64,000 nt of DNA from Mesodorylaimus sp. YZB2_4 (GCA_030248295.1 JASANH010001384.1:1-64000); one strand, 5' to 3'. Shown: positions 22,287-35,815, counted from the first letter of the stretch. The notes: generated from the sequence alone by a model not told the origin. Program-made: numbers and translations.

Positions 22287-24412
22287 CAACTTCATGTTTT
22301 TCTGTGAATTAAATACGATCAACTTGATACCTACTCTCCCCTTCACGTTAGCTATGTTGACTATGTCTGAGGAAATGGCTCGCCATGCCTGTAGGCGAGT
22401 TTTGTTAGATATACGAAAAAGTGGTCAGGCCTCAGCTTCCAGAGCTGCTGTTCCAAGCGATAAACCTGTAAGCGTTGCAAAGACATTTTTTGCAACCAGG
22501 CTCAGATATAATGCTAAAAATTTTAGGCAGGTTAATCTCTAACAAACTTCTCTTGTTTGAGCTATACCTCTGGCCTTTAGTCCCTACATAGTTGGTCTAA
22601 CTCTTTGGTCCGTTGACATTTAATAACACAGGGCGAAATCATTTCATCTAAATATCTCTACAACCGGCAATGTTAAGCAAAATCTTTTTGTAAGATCGTT
22701 GATTGTTAGCTAGGATACCTTGTATCAGAAATTATCGAAGTCGATCGCGCGCTTCTCAAATGGCGTCCCAATAACCCCGAAAAAGTGTTAGCTTAAGTTC
22801 AAAAGAAAATATATTGTACAAGAGGAACACCTATGGTTCAACACGTACGTCTACAGCTGCATTGATGTAGCAGTCAGACCAACTGGCAATCAAGGTTGGC
22901 TTGGACATTTTTATGCGTAGTACAGTGCCAATATCACTGCTTTAGATTCAATAAGAGCGGAGGCAGTAGACACTTTTTTCATTGTGGTTAAATTTTTTCA
23001 GCAGCAAGCGTAATTTTTTGCTTTATTCCTGATTAATATTATGAGTTAGCTACAGTATGTCGCAATGACTACTGACGGCGCGGGAGACGGAGCATGAGGA
23101 TTCGTTGCACAGTATGTTTGTAAGCAATGGCTCCCTCTGGAGGGAAGCAATGCATGAGTACAGCCAGGGATCTTTGTACTTGGACCTTCTCTGTCTACAT
23201 CATGAATACTCTGAGTCCAGAGTTGCTAGGCCCTTCTAAGAATGTTTTTCCATCATTTGATGTCGGAACAACAATTTGCTCCCATCAGTTTCATCTCGCT
23301 CGAACACTTTATCGGAGGAGCTTTACGCAGTCTTTTAACGTTTCTAAACCGAATCGTGTCTCTACTGACGGCTAAACATGTCAATTTGTTGTTTATTCTC
23401 TCCGTAGTCTTCCGTTTTCATGATCCTTGATCTGACCCATCTGCTCCAGAAGGAGGATTTTTTGTTGCGTTTGAACAAAAATGTGACATGAAAAATATTC
23501 CAGCACGCTGTTGCTACTACTCTCCCCGGTTCTCGTCGCACCTACTTTGGATTCTGCTGGCTGATTTTTTGTTGCAGCTTTACAAAAAATGTGATATAAT
23601 AAAGTGCTGGTAATTATGATCCATGTTTCCTTAAAAAATACTTCAGAGTTTTCTTCAAGGTATTTTTGACAAAGGACTGTTTCCGTAATCACCCCTTTTC
23701 ACCCCTCATCTTTGACCCCTCTTTATCAGGCTGATCAGCTCTTTGATGCAAAAAGTCTTATGCCTTCGAGCCTAGCTTCTTATAAACGAATTTCGAGGTC
23801 ATAGAGGAAAAATCTTAGTGTTCTTCTCCCCATTTCGCTTTTGCCTTTTTCTATCTACGCTGGAAACTTGGATTTTCTTTAAGTGCTCTTTTTGATTCTT
23901 GCCGATCAATCCTTCCCATCAGTCATGCGTTTCCTCAACTCATAACTCGTTTTTTTGCTGCTATCACTGATATACTGCAGAAGTAAAAATGTGCTACTGG
24001 ACTGTAAGCCGCTCACAAGCAAAATTCTGGAACTATTCTCCTGTCGAATGTAGCCAGTTTTCACCAGAGTCATGTACGAATGCGTCATAATGCAGATGAG
24101 CATCACGGTCTCCTACATACTCGTCATCATTGTCAATTTACCTATATTTACGACTAGTTGAGCCTAGAACCAGTTTGGCTGGGCGTGTGAGAGAAATTTC
24201 TGTGCACAAACCGTTTCCACTAAACTGTATTATGACGTGCTGTACAAGTTTCCACAAACTATTCGTGGTATAGTTTTGTTGAAGAAACGTCGACTGCTTT
24301 TCTTGCGTGAACCTTTTATTTACTTTTTAGCTTTAACACCTGCCGCTTTGTAAACGAAAGTGAAGATTTCTCATTGAATTGCCAATTCAAAGAAATCCCG
24401 TCTTTGGAAAAA
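22287..24412. other. Intergenic upstream of the CNT gene
   Basis: No gene seen. Around 23455-23610 a diverged tandem duplication of about 120 bases is visible (TTTTGTTGC..TTTxxACAAAAAxTGTGA twice). The last few hundred bases should contain the CNT promoter, but I see no clear TATA element. Confidence 0.4.
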
Positions 24413-27400
24413 ATGCATTGCGCGAAGATGGCGGATCCAGAAAACGTCAGTCCGAGTTCTCCGGTCATGTCGAAATCATCTCATCATCAAGTTCATCCAA
24501 CCGATGAACATCCAAATCCTTCAGAACATGACCGAAATTCCGGGCATCTGGTAGGAGAACATCCATCTACTGATAAGTTATCGCCAGGACTGATGAAGGG
24601 TCAACATACTCGCATATTTGACACTAACGAATTGGCGAAACAAGATGGTTTTACCACTGACAAGAACGGAGACGACCACGTGCCGAATGCATTCGAAATG
24701 TATGTGGCTAAAATTCAAGACAATTTGCATCAACTGGTCCAAAAAAGGAAACGAATATTGAAAATCACCGTATTCGCTGTCTTGATTTTGCTTTATCACG
24801 CTTATTTTATTGCGGCGTTAGTCCACAATTTTTACAAGGCTCTTGCCTTATTGGTCATGACCATTTTGGCTTGGCTCCTCTTCTTGTATTATTACGTCTA
24901 CACTCCATTTGCTGCGGAAAAAGTAGAAAAGCTATTTTGTGTGCCAGCTGGCCGAGCCATTGGTAGAGTGTGGACTGTGAAATATGTCAGATGGTAAGGA
25001 GATTTTGCGCTTGGCTGCAGCTGGATCAAGGACTGCTTCATTTTCACTGTAGGATCAGTGAAACTGATATGACTCATTGATTCAGTTTGAATTTTCTCAC
25101 TGCAGCCGACTACGAACAGTAAAATTGGTGAAATTGCAATTATTTCAAGTTGCAATCGTGCATATAACACATAGCTAGGAAAAGCGGGGAATGAGAACTT
25201 GTTGCAATTATCCGAAGTCGACTGTACTAGACATGGTTTCTATAACATTCAACCCAGGTTTGAGTAACCTGAAATTTTGGCCTCTAGTGATTACTTTGAT
25301 ATGGTCCTGTGGGGAGGCCAGCATCGACCGATCGACCGATCCGGCCGAACCGATCCGATTTGAGGGGTGAATCGGTTCCCAATCCGATCCTACTGCTGGA
25401 TCGGCCAGATCGGTAACTAATATTTTTCGCGCTTTATCTGATGGGAAATGATGAAATATGACAAACTACTACAACGAGAAAATCCGGTTTTTCTCTCAAA
25501 TCATTATTCAATCCCGCTTTAGGCCCTGGTTATCTCTCCTTTGTCCTTCGGAGCGGTCTAACAGAGAGTGAACAGGGCAGGTTGGTGAGGACGCAGTAGC
25601 AAACACGTCATCCCCATCTATCTTCTATTTTTTGAAGCGGATCGGCCGGATCGGATCGGGGTCCAGGCCAAGGGTCGGATCGGTCGATGCTAGTGGAGTA
25701 CTGTATGCAGGATGGGTTTATTTCGTCTGATCCTTTCCTACAATATCTAGAAACCACCAAAAAGCTGTCCTAAAAACTGCAACTTGGGCGGTAAAAGATA
25801 AAACACCCTCATCACAAATTGATCAAACAAGACATGCGATTAAGTGTGTGCCGCTTATCAGCCGATACCTCATCTTGCAAATTACTTGAGCTAGTTCTAA
25901 ACTGATCGCTGTAGGACCACGCAACGTGTTTTTATTCCTCCTGAGTTTGACCCATAATAAGAAACAAACAGTCGTAAAAATAATTTATATTTCAGGGTAA
26001 CTTTCGCACTAATCCTCCTTGCAGTTATTATTTTTCTTGTAATTGATACTTCTGGAAATCGCTATCGACTGGTTTCATTGGCTGGATTAGCAGTTTTCGT
26101 CCTTTTGGGATTCGTTTTTTCTACAAATCCTGCCAGAGTGAGAACATAACGACTTGGAGCATACTGTCATGACCTCTCGATACCTTACTAAGGCTTTTGA
26201 CTTTCAGATCAACTGGCGGCCAATTCTGTGGAGCCTATTATTGCAATTTCTCATCGGATTACTTATACTGCGATGGCCCCCTGGCTTAATCGCCTTCGAG
26301 TGGTTATCTGATCAAATCGTCATCTTCCTCGAGTATACCTACGAAGGCACATCGTTCGTTTATGGATTTCTCTCCAATCCACCCAACATCTGCGGAATGT
26401 CACCTGTGATCATATTTTCAGTAAGCACTGAATTTCGCTGTATTTATTTCCAAGTATAAGTAGTCTACAGTATCCCTCACCCAAGTATCAACATAGACCC
26501 GGTCTGTGACCTGCCAGTATGACAGTCGACTTGACGTTTCACTTGTAAGACATAGGTGAAACGCCAACATCATCTCTGATGGCATAATGGCGAATGTAAG
26601 TGTCACTTGATGTCAGTTTAACTGAGAAGCTTGATAAACTGAGAAATACTTCTGGCTGACTTTAAAAAAGTGAAGCCACTGAAATTAGCTTACTTGGCTT
26701 CGAGGGTTGGCAATCTGCAGCATTCTCTTGATTCTTCCCGTAGTATAAACAAAATGCATCTTATCGTTGGAACAGCCAGAAATTATATTCCTGGTTTCCA
26801 TTACCCGGTTATGCAATGAGGGCATGCATGAATTCAGGTCAATTTGTTTTTCAGGTTTTCCAAGTAATTGTCTTCTTTGGCAGCGTGGTTGGTGTCTTGT
26901 ATTACTACGGGATTATTCAATGGGTTTTGATTCAAATGGCCACGGCTATGGAGTATACAATGGGAACGACTGCAGCTGAATCTCTATACGCAGCCGCCTG
27001 TGTCTTTTTGGGCCAAAGCGAAGCTGGTATTGTAATTCGGCCATATATGGCCAAAATGACAATATCTGAACTGCACCAAATTATGACATCGGGCTTTGCA
27101 TGTATCGCAGGCAGTTTATTCGCTGCTTACATATCATTTGGGGTAAGCTCATGAAGCTGATGCTTCAGGATGTTTGAAAGGTCTTCTAGCACTTGGAGTG
27201 ACATAACTAATCAAAAAGTCATTTGAGTGTTAAGAAGCAGCATAATTTTCCTGCGCATACTGTGTCTGCACATGTATTATTGGCAGTTAATACGAACCAG
27301 TTTGGGTACCATTATACCAGCATATGCTTGCTTGCATATGCTCACGCGTAATAATACAGCATAAATTTTGCAAATTTTATTTGAACATTAGTTCCCTATC

Positions 27401-29106
27401 GAATAGTTTCCCCCTGCTCTCTGTTAGTCTCTGTGGTCATCACTATGATCTAAATATTCCTTGCAACTGTGCCTGGGATGGCCCACCCTGTGCCCTGTCA
27501 CGATATCTTCTAGACCCAAAGCCTAAGCAAGCCACCCAGTGAAACACAAAGCAACTTATGGAAATCACCTCATGAACCTTGTCTTGGGGGAGAGGAGGGT
27601 GAAAAAGCGAAAGCTGTTATTCTCAGGTGCATTATATAATAAATTATTTTGATTTCTTCAAATCAACAGCTCTAGCACTCTTCTTTGCAGGCCTGTCCAT
27701 TATATCTGCTGTCAGCGAGTATATTATCAGCACCAGCGTCGCTAACTGCGTCCAAGTTGCTTTATCCAGAAACGGAAAAGTCTCAAACAAAATCAGTCAA
27801 GGATTTGCAGTTACCGAAAGGGTATGCCTATGGTCTATTGCAGCTCCTGTACTCTGGAGTTTACAAAAGAGCGATTTCTAACATTTTGCTGACAATTATC
27901 ATCATTGTGCTGCTCTTTGTTTTTCTGAAGCTCATCGTCATTTTTATCTGGATTATTTTTTCAGCTCTGAATCAAACGTAATCGAAGCCATATCTAACGG
28001 AGCTTGCAGCGTTGTGGAAATGATCATTATGATCGGTGCTAACCTCATTGTCTTCATCGCTTTGGTGGCCTTCCTGAACAACGTTGTCGGCTGGCTGGGT
28101 GACATGGTTGGAGTAGAAGGACTATCGTTTGAGGTGATTATGCTTGTCTTTGGTGGAAGGCTGGCTCTGATAAGAGGTGATAATTATTGATCGCCAAAGT
28201 AGTGAGCTACAGCAGCTGCTGTATGTAGCTAGCTGTACAATCAGGGGCAGCCTAACTAAAACGAATGTTATATCAAAAGGTTATTTCCGCAAACATTTTA
28301 TAATACTAATTTATAATAGATATGTATGTAGTGCTAAACTTTTTAAGTAGATGCTTCATGGTCATTTTAGCTGATCTATTCTTACCTGTTCTTCCCACTG
28401 GCTTTCCTCATGGGCGCTAGCGACAATCCTGATTGGGATAAGAAAGTGCAAGAAACCATGGCGGTGGCTGAATTGATAGGGACCAAAACAATTCTGAACG
28501 AATTCATAGCTTACAAGAAAATGGCTGATTTTGTTGTGCAGGGACGGATATCTGTAAGTATACCTGCCCCTGTTAATGGTGGATGCACGTTTGCAGTGAA
28601 CTAAAGTAGGCTCGTCTTAGAGCCAGTAGTGAGGCGACTACCTTTTATTGGAGAGGGCTTTCTGATCACAGAACCGAACACGTGGCAGCCCCGGAGGTCA
28701 TCGTCAGTCGTTGTTAGATTATATCAGACTGTAACCCTACCACCAGGTTATGTGTGTTATATGGGTATTACATATTTTACTCCTTTAGGGCAGAAGTCAA
28801 ATGATCGCCACCTACGCACTCTGCGGCTTCTCTAACATTGGTTCCATCGGGTGCCAGATCGCATGTCTAAACGGTTTATGTCCGGAGAAGAGAAGTGTTT
28901 ATCCGAAAATCGCCGTGAGGGCGCTCATTGCCGGCAGTATGGCTTGTTTCATCACTGCTACGTTTGCAGGTACTGAATATTAAAAAAAAATAATTTGTCA
29001 CGAAGCATGCTTCTTTGAAACTTCAGGTCTGCTGGTCTCGGATCCAGCCACTTGTCAACCTTCAATGCAACGAGCGGACTGTTTCAATGTTAGCGCACAC
29101 ATATGA
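24413..29106 (+). CDS. SLC28: Concentrative nucleoside transporter (SLC28/CNT), 9 exons, 655 aa
   Basis: Exons: 24413-24993, 25996-26137, 26208-26420, 26855-27142, 27691-27821, 27965-28133, 28371-28553, 28789-28969 and 29027-29106. All are GT-AG and all phases agree. This is a Na+- or H+-coupled importer of nucleosides in the plasma membrane. CNT signatures appear in order: GQSEAGIVIRPYM in exon 4, LSAPASLTASKLLYPETE in exon 5, GTKTILNEFIAYKKM in exon 7 and YALCGFSNIGSIGC in exon 8. These are the re-entrant and unwound-helix regions that bind nucleoside and ion. The N-terminal 110 residues are hydrophilic and histidine/serine-rich, followed by transmembrane helices. Length fits animal CNTs. 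The first ATG is 24413; ATG 24428 in AAGATGGCG has a better context and may be used. Intron 1 (1002 bases) carries a MITE. Confidence 0.96.
25319..25692. mobile_element. MITE-like inverted-repeat element in CNT intron 1
   Basis: A 374-base stretch bounded by AGCATCGACCGATC and its reverse complement GATCGGTCGATGCT. The termini are packed with GATCGG/CCGATC units (sequence such as GGATCGGCCGGATCGGATCG). The interior is AT-rich and noncoding. Flanking bases GGGGAGGC and GTGGAGTA are only a 5-of-8 match, so the target duplication and family are unproven; hAT is possible. Confidence 0.6.
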
Positions 29107-29166
29107 TTCGATTGCTACTTCTTACTTGTGGTGGTGCACGACTTCGCGTTTTTAACATTGCAATAT

Positions 29167-29172
29167 AATAAA
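29167..29172 (+). terminator. Polyadenylation signal AATAAA of the CNT gene
   Basis: Canonical AATAAA 60 bases after the CNT stop codon on the same strand, in AT-rich sequence. No other candidate lies closer. Confidence 0.6.
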
Positions 29173-29459
29173 TCATCACTCACGCATACAGTTACAGAGC
29201 CTGTACTGCATATTTTTGCTGCTTGACCAATGTCATCCTCCCTCCCTCAATGCGGGTCTGCCTGAGGCTAAATACCCGCCCACTTACCCGTGGTGACCCC
29301 ACGGCAAGCGCACACGTTAACTCTTTATCCCTTGCCTACAGTTAGTTATTTGAACGCAGAACTTTAACTTCCCTAGTACAATCTCTAAACTCCATGGAAT
29401 CTACAAATTTTTTGCTGAACTTTACTCGGATCTGTCATAACTTGCCATGAAAAAACAAT

Positions 29460-31655
29460 TTAGAATCGTATTCTCTCCACTGTAGTCACTTTTTCATCAG
29501 GTAGATCAAAACAGCAACAACACCAAATATAAATGATCTCAAAAAATGACATCAAGCTAGCCCCTAGCCACAGCCCGGTCAAACCACCCCATTGGCCGAT
29601 AATTGATTCTTCAGAGTACATCTTGCTTTCTTCAAACAAAGTCACTTCATCAGGTCCAGGCCAGTCGAGCGTCAAAACAGACAGTTCTGGGGGTTGATCG
29701 TCGGACAGGACGCCTTTGTTCAGTTGATAACGGACGGCTAGTTCATTGCACGGCTTGAAACAGTTTGATTCTCCGCAGTCTTGCGATTCCTTGATAATCG
29801 CAGTTTTGACTGTTTGATTTGTGACTTCGCTGGCGCTTGGAATTCTGTCTGCAAAGAGTTCTCATCGTCAGTAAACAGTACGTCTTGCATCTGTACTGGC
29901 GTCACTTTCGCACATACTGTATCTGTACCCCAAAACTTGGGGTGCATGCGGAATTACCACACAAAGGTCGCTCGCCTGTCGTGCTTAGGGCCTAATAATA
30001 GTTGGTCGCTCCCCTGCTATGATTAGGCCCTAGTTATCACTGCGCGTGTTTATCAAACTAGTACCTACTGTAACGCAGCCTAACCTTGAGTGGTAGTAAC
30101 CGTGCGCACTTTACCTAGAGACGGCCTGGTAATATTCTGACCAGTTTTTTCTACCACAAATAAGCCATCAGAGCAGGGAAATCCCTTGGGATAATACTGT
30201 AATAAAGAATATCGAACGTCAGGAGGTTTGATGCATCTTCCCGGATACTGTCGCATGATTGCTGCCAAAGAGCATATCTCTTTGCACGAATACTCGTCAT
30301 ATTTTTTGTAATGGAATTGATCAAATGTATGGCACGGCCTTTTTCGTAGGTTCAAATGCTTATGAGCGGCGATATCGAAACTGAGTTTGAACTTATCACC
30401 TCTGTACAATGGGAAGTTATCGTTCAATATTTCGTAGCTGAATATGGTCACGTGCCTGACCTTCTCTCCGAGCTGAGATACACTCCAATTTAGGTGGATA
30501 TTGTATGGGTTTGGTAGATGAGAATTCCAGTTTGAGGTCTTGGTGGTCGTGGTGCTCACATTTTCTGGCAAGGGAACCAACACAAAATATGTGATTGGAT
30601 ACCACACTAATCGTCGACTGACTCGCAGTCGCTGCTGGCTTGAATTTTCTTGAACTAAAAGCACAAAATAAATTTCAAATAAGTTGTCTTGAAACACGTC
30701 CTAGAGTACCTATTGTACGTACATGCATCCTTGTCTACCCGGTTCAATCCCCTGCGACGGACGCGTTTGTAAATCCTATCCCTAGCTGACCTTCGCGCAG
30801 AAGACCGTAGGCAACGACCGAGTTCATGGCGCAGAGTAAGATTTTGTAGTGTGTGATAAACCCGTATCACAGGCGTGCCGACATCTTTCTGGCCAATCTG
30901 CTGACGATGAGCACGGTGTGTCGACCCTGCCATCCTCGCAACACACTCGGGGCTACTGTGTGGTGCTAGCTGGGATTTGAAAAATCCCTAGCTGGGATTT
31001 GAAACTTTGCTTCATGCTTAAGAATTGCGGCAAATTCTTGACAAGCTCTCTCATGACAATATGTATGATGTAAACACCAAAAAGAGTGCTGCCACACTAA
31101 AATTCCACTGCCAAGAAAAATCATGATGCCTGCATGCAGAACTAACTTACCAATCCAGGGACCAACGTCCAGCACGTATGGCTCGATAGCTTGAGCCCAA
31201 GTCACGTTGTGTTCAGCCATATACGCATGAAACTTCTCTCTAGCTCTATTCGCATCGAAATCAATCTGCTTGTGGACAGTCGTAGTCTTCTCCACTATCG
31301 ACCTGGCGTATAACCACGACTCTGCATCTAATTCTGGCAAGTCGCTTTCTTTATTTTGCCTCTCCGGCTTAATTAAAAGGGAAGTTGGGATTCCAATCAT
31401 GATTCGAGGAGCTGGAAACGGCTCCCCCAGAGTGGTGACTTGCGTAATCGTACTTTCTGCCAAGTACAGCGCGACCATTTCACGAGTTTGATAAACCAGG
31501 GCTGCAGTTGAGGCAGCTATGATCAACGCCCACATGAGTTTGGACAGAATTGATGGGCTCCTGGACATTTCGGCAATTCCATGGAATGTCGTGCGTTTAG
31601 CGAATGTGCGCCAACGTGATGCCAGGAATGTTTCCAGCTTCCAACGGAAGGACAT
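29460..31655 (-). CDS. DEG/ENaC sodium channel B, 3 exons, 477 aa
   Basis: Exons: 31655-31151, 30654-30115 and 29848-29460, both junctions phase 1 as in channel A. The protein has FHG at H25 G26, TM1 around residues 40-62, an extracellular domain with NVTWAQAIEPYV, then CHTFDQFHYKKYDEYSCKE and CFKPCNEL. TM2 carries the GAS filter at 444-446, followed by a CCCC tract at 458-461. All splice sites are canonical and the frame is intact. It is nearly identical to copy C in exons, while introns differ by insertions: intron 1 is 496 bases here and 747 in C, intron 2 is 266 and 140. Intron 1 contains a reading frame (30655-30933) of repeat appearance. Subunits of this family form Na+-selective trimers; the stimulus is unknown. 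Confidence 0.95.
29986..30032. repeat. Short inverted repeat in intron 2 of channel B
   Basis: Arms TAGGGCCTAAT (29986-29996) and ATTAGGCCCTA (30022-30032) are exact reverse complements around a 25-base loop. They fall in the part of this intron that copy C lacks, so this may be a small inserted element. Confidence 0.5.
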
Positions 31656-32529
31656 GTTTGCTCCCGAACCACTTCGTACAATGCTTGCTAACCAATCTGA
31701 TTCAGCCTGATTTTATGCGGATTTACAAATGGATGTACGAGTATTAAGAGCCAATAGCAACAGTTCCTGGACACCATTTTATTCTGCGCAGGTACAATCC
31801 AATAGAGGTTAATGGTGGGGTTATGCTTTCTAATTTATTGAACTGGGTCTATTGTCTGGGAATTTGGTACAAAATGATAAACTTAGGTACGTATTTGAAC
31901 AAAAGCGAGCGTAAAACAGATATTTTAATCACTAAGTTACGCCCACACGCTAGGTAAATAGGTAAAGGCCAAGTACTAGGTTAGTTTATTGAGCTTTCGA
32001 CAATATGAATAAAGAGATTGAAAAGAGGGTACCTGACTTTGCCACCAAAATCAATCTTTAGTTAGAGAGCTGGCAATGGAAAGTCTAAATATTCGTTCGG
32101 GTTAATTGTGACTTTGCCCAAATACAACTTCACTGTAGCTGAACTTCAGCAGCTCCGTCACCAGGAACTGAAGTACAGGCAGGTGGTGATAAACAGTGAG
32201 CATACAGTATATCCCAAGCGGCGCATACTAGGTAGGTATGGTAGGATATTCTGGGGTAGGTACCAATGCTGAATGGACGTGCGGAGAAAAGCAATGTATG
32301 TTGTGGGTGGGTGAGGAAATGCACATAGCCTTTGTTGTCTAAAATTGGCAGGCATTGCGTCATAGATATCCACAGGATTCGACAACCCGCCGCTGGTAGT
32401 GAAAACCATGGCTAATGCAGAGGGTAATACAAAGGCGAACACCACAAGGTGTATAATCGCGCTTTTCCGCCTCGTTTGGCTTGTATTACAATGGCGCGGA
32501 AGCTTAAGAAATTAGTGTCATCCCAATTT
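31656..32529. other. 5' flank of channel B
   Basis: Includes short blocks shared with the 5' flank of copy C (43330-43560): ..TTATTCTG..AGGT..TCCAAT and ATGCTTTCTAATTTATT. The duplicated unit therefore extended into the promoter. No other gene seen. Confidence 0.5.
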
Positions 32530-32790
32530 GGTGGCCGCGGTGGTGCGGTTGGGCGTTTATCCATCCTTATTTATCAATAGATAATGCTAATGACTGAATT
32601 GCTTGGTAGCTAGTGACTGGGCCCGTTCCGCCGCTAACCGTTCAAGCCCTGCATTGTGCGAAGCATGTGTTCATTCCAGGATGGGCCGTGGAGGTGCACC
32701 AACTGGAACACAGAGAGAAGCTGCTAAGCGCCCGGTCGTCACGCGGTATTGCCATTAGGGCTTGATTAGGTTTGGGCAAGCATCTCATGC
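32530..32790 (+). repeat. tRNA-derived SINE, diverged copy
   Basis: Starts with GGCCGCGGTGGTGCGGTTGG, a tRNA-like A-box head as in the other SINEs. It has a displaced B-box-like CGTTCAAGCCC, then the shared 3' core CCAGGATG..CGTGGAGGTGC..GGAACACAGAGAGAAGCTGC and TTAGGGCTTGATTAG. The 3' core is closest to the copy at 59880-60345. An AT-rich insertion appears to separate the A and B boxes. Confidence 0.5.
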
Positions 32791-33082
32791 ACTGTGGTAT
32801 AAGATACGATGGATCTGCGGACGGAACCCTTGGACCAACTGAAGTTGCACCATAACCAGTTCAGCAGACTAAATATGAGATTTGATAGAGGGCTTTGTGC
32901 AATCTGCGAAAAAAGCGCGCCAGTTATACGTTATACACTAAATAATTGTAAATGTACATACATACAGTAGACAACACTCCCCAGTTACCGCATACTGTAA
33001 ATGCACACGGTGAAAAACCTCACGTCTCGCAACTGAGGACAAAAATGGCTCTTTTTCTCAAGGCAGCAACAAAAATGATTAA

Positions 33083-34601
33083 CTATACTTCAACGAATGA
33101 TATTATACTAGCCACTAACCCAAGCCCGAGTAATCCGCCCCACTCACCTACCAATGATTCGGTATTGTACATATACTTCTCCACAAAAACGACCACTGCG
33201 GCAGGTTTAGGCCATTTAAAAGAAAGCATGGATTTGTCCGGCGGCTGATCGTCAGCCAAGACCCCCATATTCAAATGATATTTAACTATCAGCTCTTTGC
33301 ATGGCCGGAAGCAAAGTTGCTGCTCGCAGTTTTGACTTTCTTCAATAATTTGTTGCTAAAGAGTTTCGTTTTAAATATCTTCCGGGCGAGGTAGGGGCAC
33401 TAAAAGTGAAACTGATTTTTGTACGCAAATGAACTTAAATTCAACTGAATCTTGGTAAGATACAGCTAAGCCTCTGCAACTGTATATTTTGATTAGCACT
33501 CTTATGGGTGGAAGTACAACAAAGCAGCTGACAGCTTGATATGATAGATCACAGTACAAAGTTTGTCCAAGAGGGTCGCATCGCATCTAGTTAATTGCAT
33601 TTTAGTATGAACATGCAATTACTTAACAGACAGCGGTAGCAAAGAAATAAATAAGCAAAAATGAGTCGGAAAGGGGGCATTTGTGATGCTTCTACTTACA
33701 GGCGTTGAGCCTGGTAATATTCAGGCCAGTTTTTGCGACATAAAATACCCCTTCGCTGCATGGTATTCCGTTCGGGTAATGCAGCAACAGGGAAAATTGA
33801 AGATCAGGTGGATGAGTACAAGGGCTACTTCGTCGCCACTGGGTCCGCGAGGTGCATTTCGATAATTTTTTACCCTAGCATGCGAGACATGGAACCCGGA
33901 TCGGTTCGGGAGATATCAATCGAAACCGTCATTTTAAGTATGGACCCGTGTGCTTTAGAACTTGCAAATTTAATCCAAGATGGGAACACATTTTGCACAT
34001 TTCACACATTTCAAAAACGACCTCAATTATAAGCAGTCGAAAAATAACATAAAGTTGCTGCATCCCGAGCCTTCTAACATTCAAACGTGTCAACAAGAAG
34101 ATTGGTTATGCTTACTCATCCACGGTTCAAGGTCCACGATACACGGCTCGATGGCTTGTGCCCAAGTCACATTATTCTTCAAATAACCTTCAAATTTCTG
34201 CTTGGCTCTGTGCACATCGAATTGATCAACACTTTCTGGCTCGTAGGTGACTGGTTCGGCAACTGATTTGGCGTACAGAAAAGCCTCAATATCCATTTCA
34301 GGCCGGTTACTCTTGTTACCTTGCCTGACTTGCCTCAAGAGATCTTTCGCTGGTATTGGTACCATAAGACGAGTATGAGGGTATTGTTTTTGTAAGGTGG
34401 CACTTCGGCCACTGTGCTTTCAAACAAATAACAGGCAACTATTTTGCGACTTTGATAAATTAGAGCATCAGTCGAAACGGCTATTATCAAGCCCCGTATA
34501 ATTTTTAAATAAATTGGCTGAGCTTCGATGAGATTTTCTATGCCATTAAAAGTTGTGGTTTGTGCAAATCGGCGCCAACGAGACAGTGGGTGTTTGCTCA
34601 T
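33083..34601 (-). pseudogene. DEG/ENaC channel D, decayed copy
   Basis: Exon 1 (34601-34116) encodes a recognisable N-terminus and TM1 (WRRFAQTTTFNG, so the FHG histidine is replaced by asparagine). It shifts frame near 34370 and continues in another frame (PAKDLLRQVRQGNKSNRPEMD, NVTWAQAIEP). Of exon 2 only the last about 110 bases remain (33812-33700: PPDLQFSLLLHYPNGIPCSEG). Exon 3 is largely open (IIEESQNCEQQLCFRPCKEL to GEWGGLLGLGLVASIISFVEV). It hits a stop inside TM2, so the cytosolic tail is lost; the filter reads VAS instead of GAS. Frameshift, deletion and premature stop mark a pseudogene, older than E. Confidence 0.88.
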
Positions 34602-35815
34602 TGCTGTGAAAAAAACGATGGCAGAGTACAGGTGAAGTTATCAAGGGTTTTGCAAATAATATATAAATTTGAGTATACTCTCTCCATGCCCATTGGGGAG
34701 TATCCCAATAGGTCCCCGCACGCTGCGGTCGATTTCTATTTCAGTGATTGGTGTTTGGGAGGCCGGACCAGGCCCATCCAGCGTGGGTAAAACTTGACTG
34801 TGTTAGGCATCAGAGAATTTTTGGAAAAGGGCTTTACTTCTTTGGACACAGTTATGCCGACATAATGTATACGATATACGTACAGTATATACGTGTATAC
34901 ATATATCCTAGACATGCAGAAAAACTTTTTACAGAACTTACTACGTGTAATTACTTTGTTCTGTAAGGTCCTCGAATTTTACACTTGCAGTATTGGTCGC
35001 AAATCCGGGTAATTCAGCGCCAGCACTTTGAACTGCGCACATCTTCCTGCGCGTGCACACCAAGCCTGAGAGGCACTATCAAAACTACTTATTTTGTGAA
35101 TTTGGCGAAGCGGCAAATAGTTAGTTATAGCACCAAACAGATAATATTGTGCGTTTGACCAGAGCCCACCACTTTCTCTCTTCTCTCCATTTTCTAGACA
35201 TCTCCGATTCAGTAAAGGACAAGCATTTGTCGATGTATTTAGCCTACAAGACAAAAATCAATACCGCTGCACAATAAAATATGTAGCTCCGCCCATAAAT
35301 TTTATTTTACTAGTCTACTGTACACAACCAAATCGATTATTCGTTCACATACCAACATAACTCTCTATTTAAGACGAATTATTCATATGAAAAGCGTTTC
35401 CAGACAAATAATTGCTCCCTCTGTCGGCAATTATCGATATTTCTGATAATTGCAATTTTTAATTCGATGTGCAAATTACGATTTCGTCATCTACTTTCTA
35501 CGACGGCTGGTTAAAATGTTCTCAACGTGCAGCATAAAATAAAATGGTGCAGAGTAGTATGTACCATCAGAAAAACATTATCAGAGTGGGATTATGCTAT
35601 GGTCCGATTCATGAAACCCTTGTGCAAGGGAAATTTTAATGGCCCAAAAGTGCATGCTAAAGTTCGATGCCACCGTAGGTACCGTATTTCCATGACTATT
35701 GTAGAGATAGTTCATGGCTAAAATATCATCCTGACGGGTGACGCTCAGATGCCAGCACCGTGCAGATGATCGATTGACAGTCGAGCCTCTACACTATGTC
35801 GCTGTGTAGGATAAC
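34602..35815. other. Intergenic, 5' side of pseudogene D
   Basis: No gene recognised. It has AT-rich microsatellite-like sequence around 34860-34910 (alternating TATACG/TATACA units with TACAGTA) and otherwise unique sequence. Confidence 0.4.
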
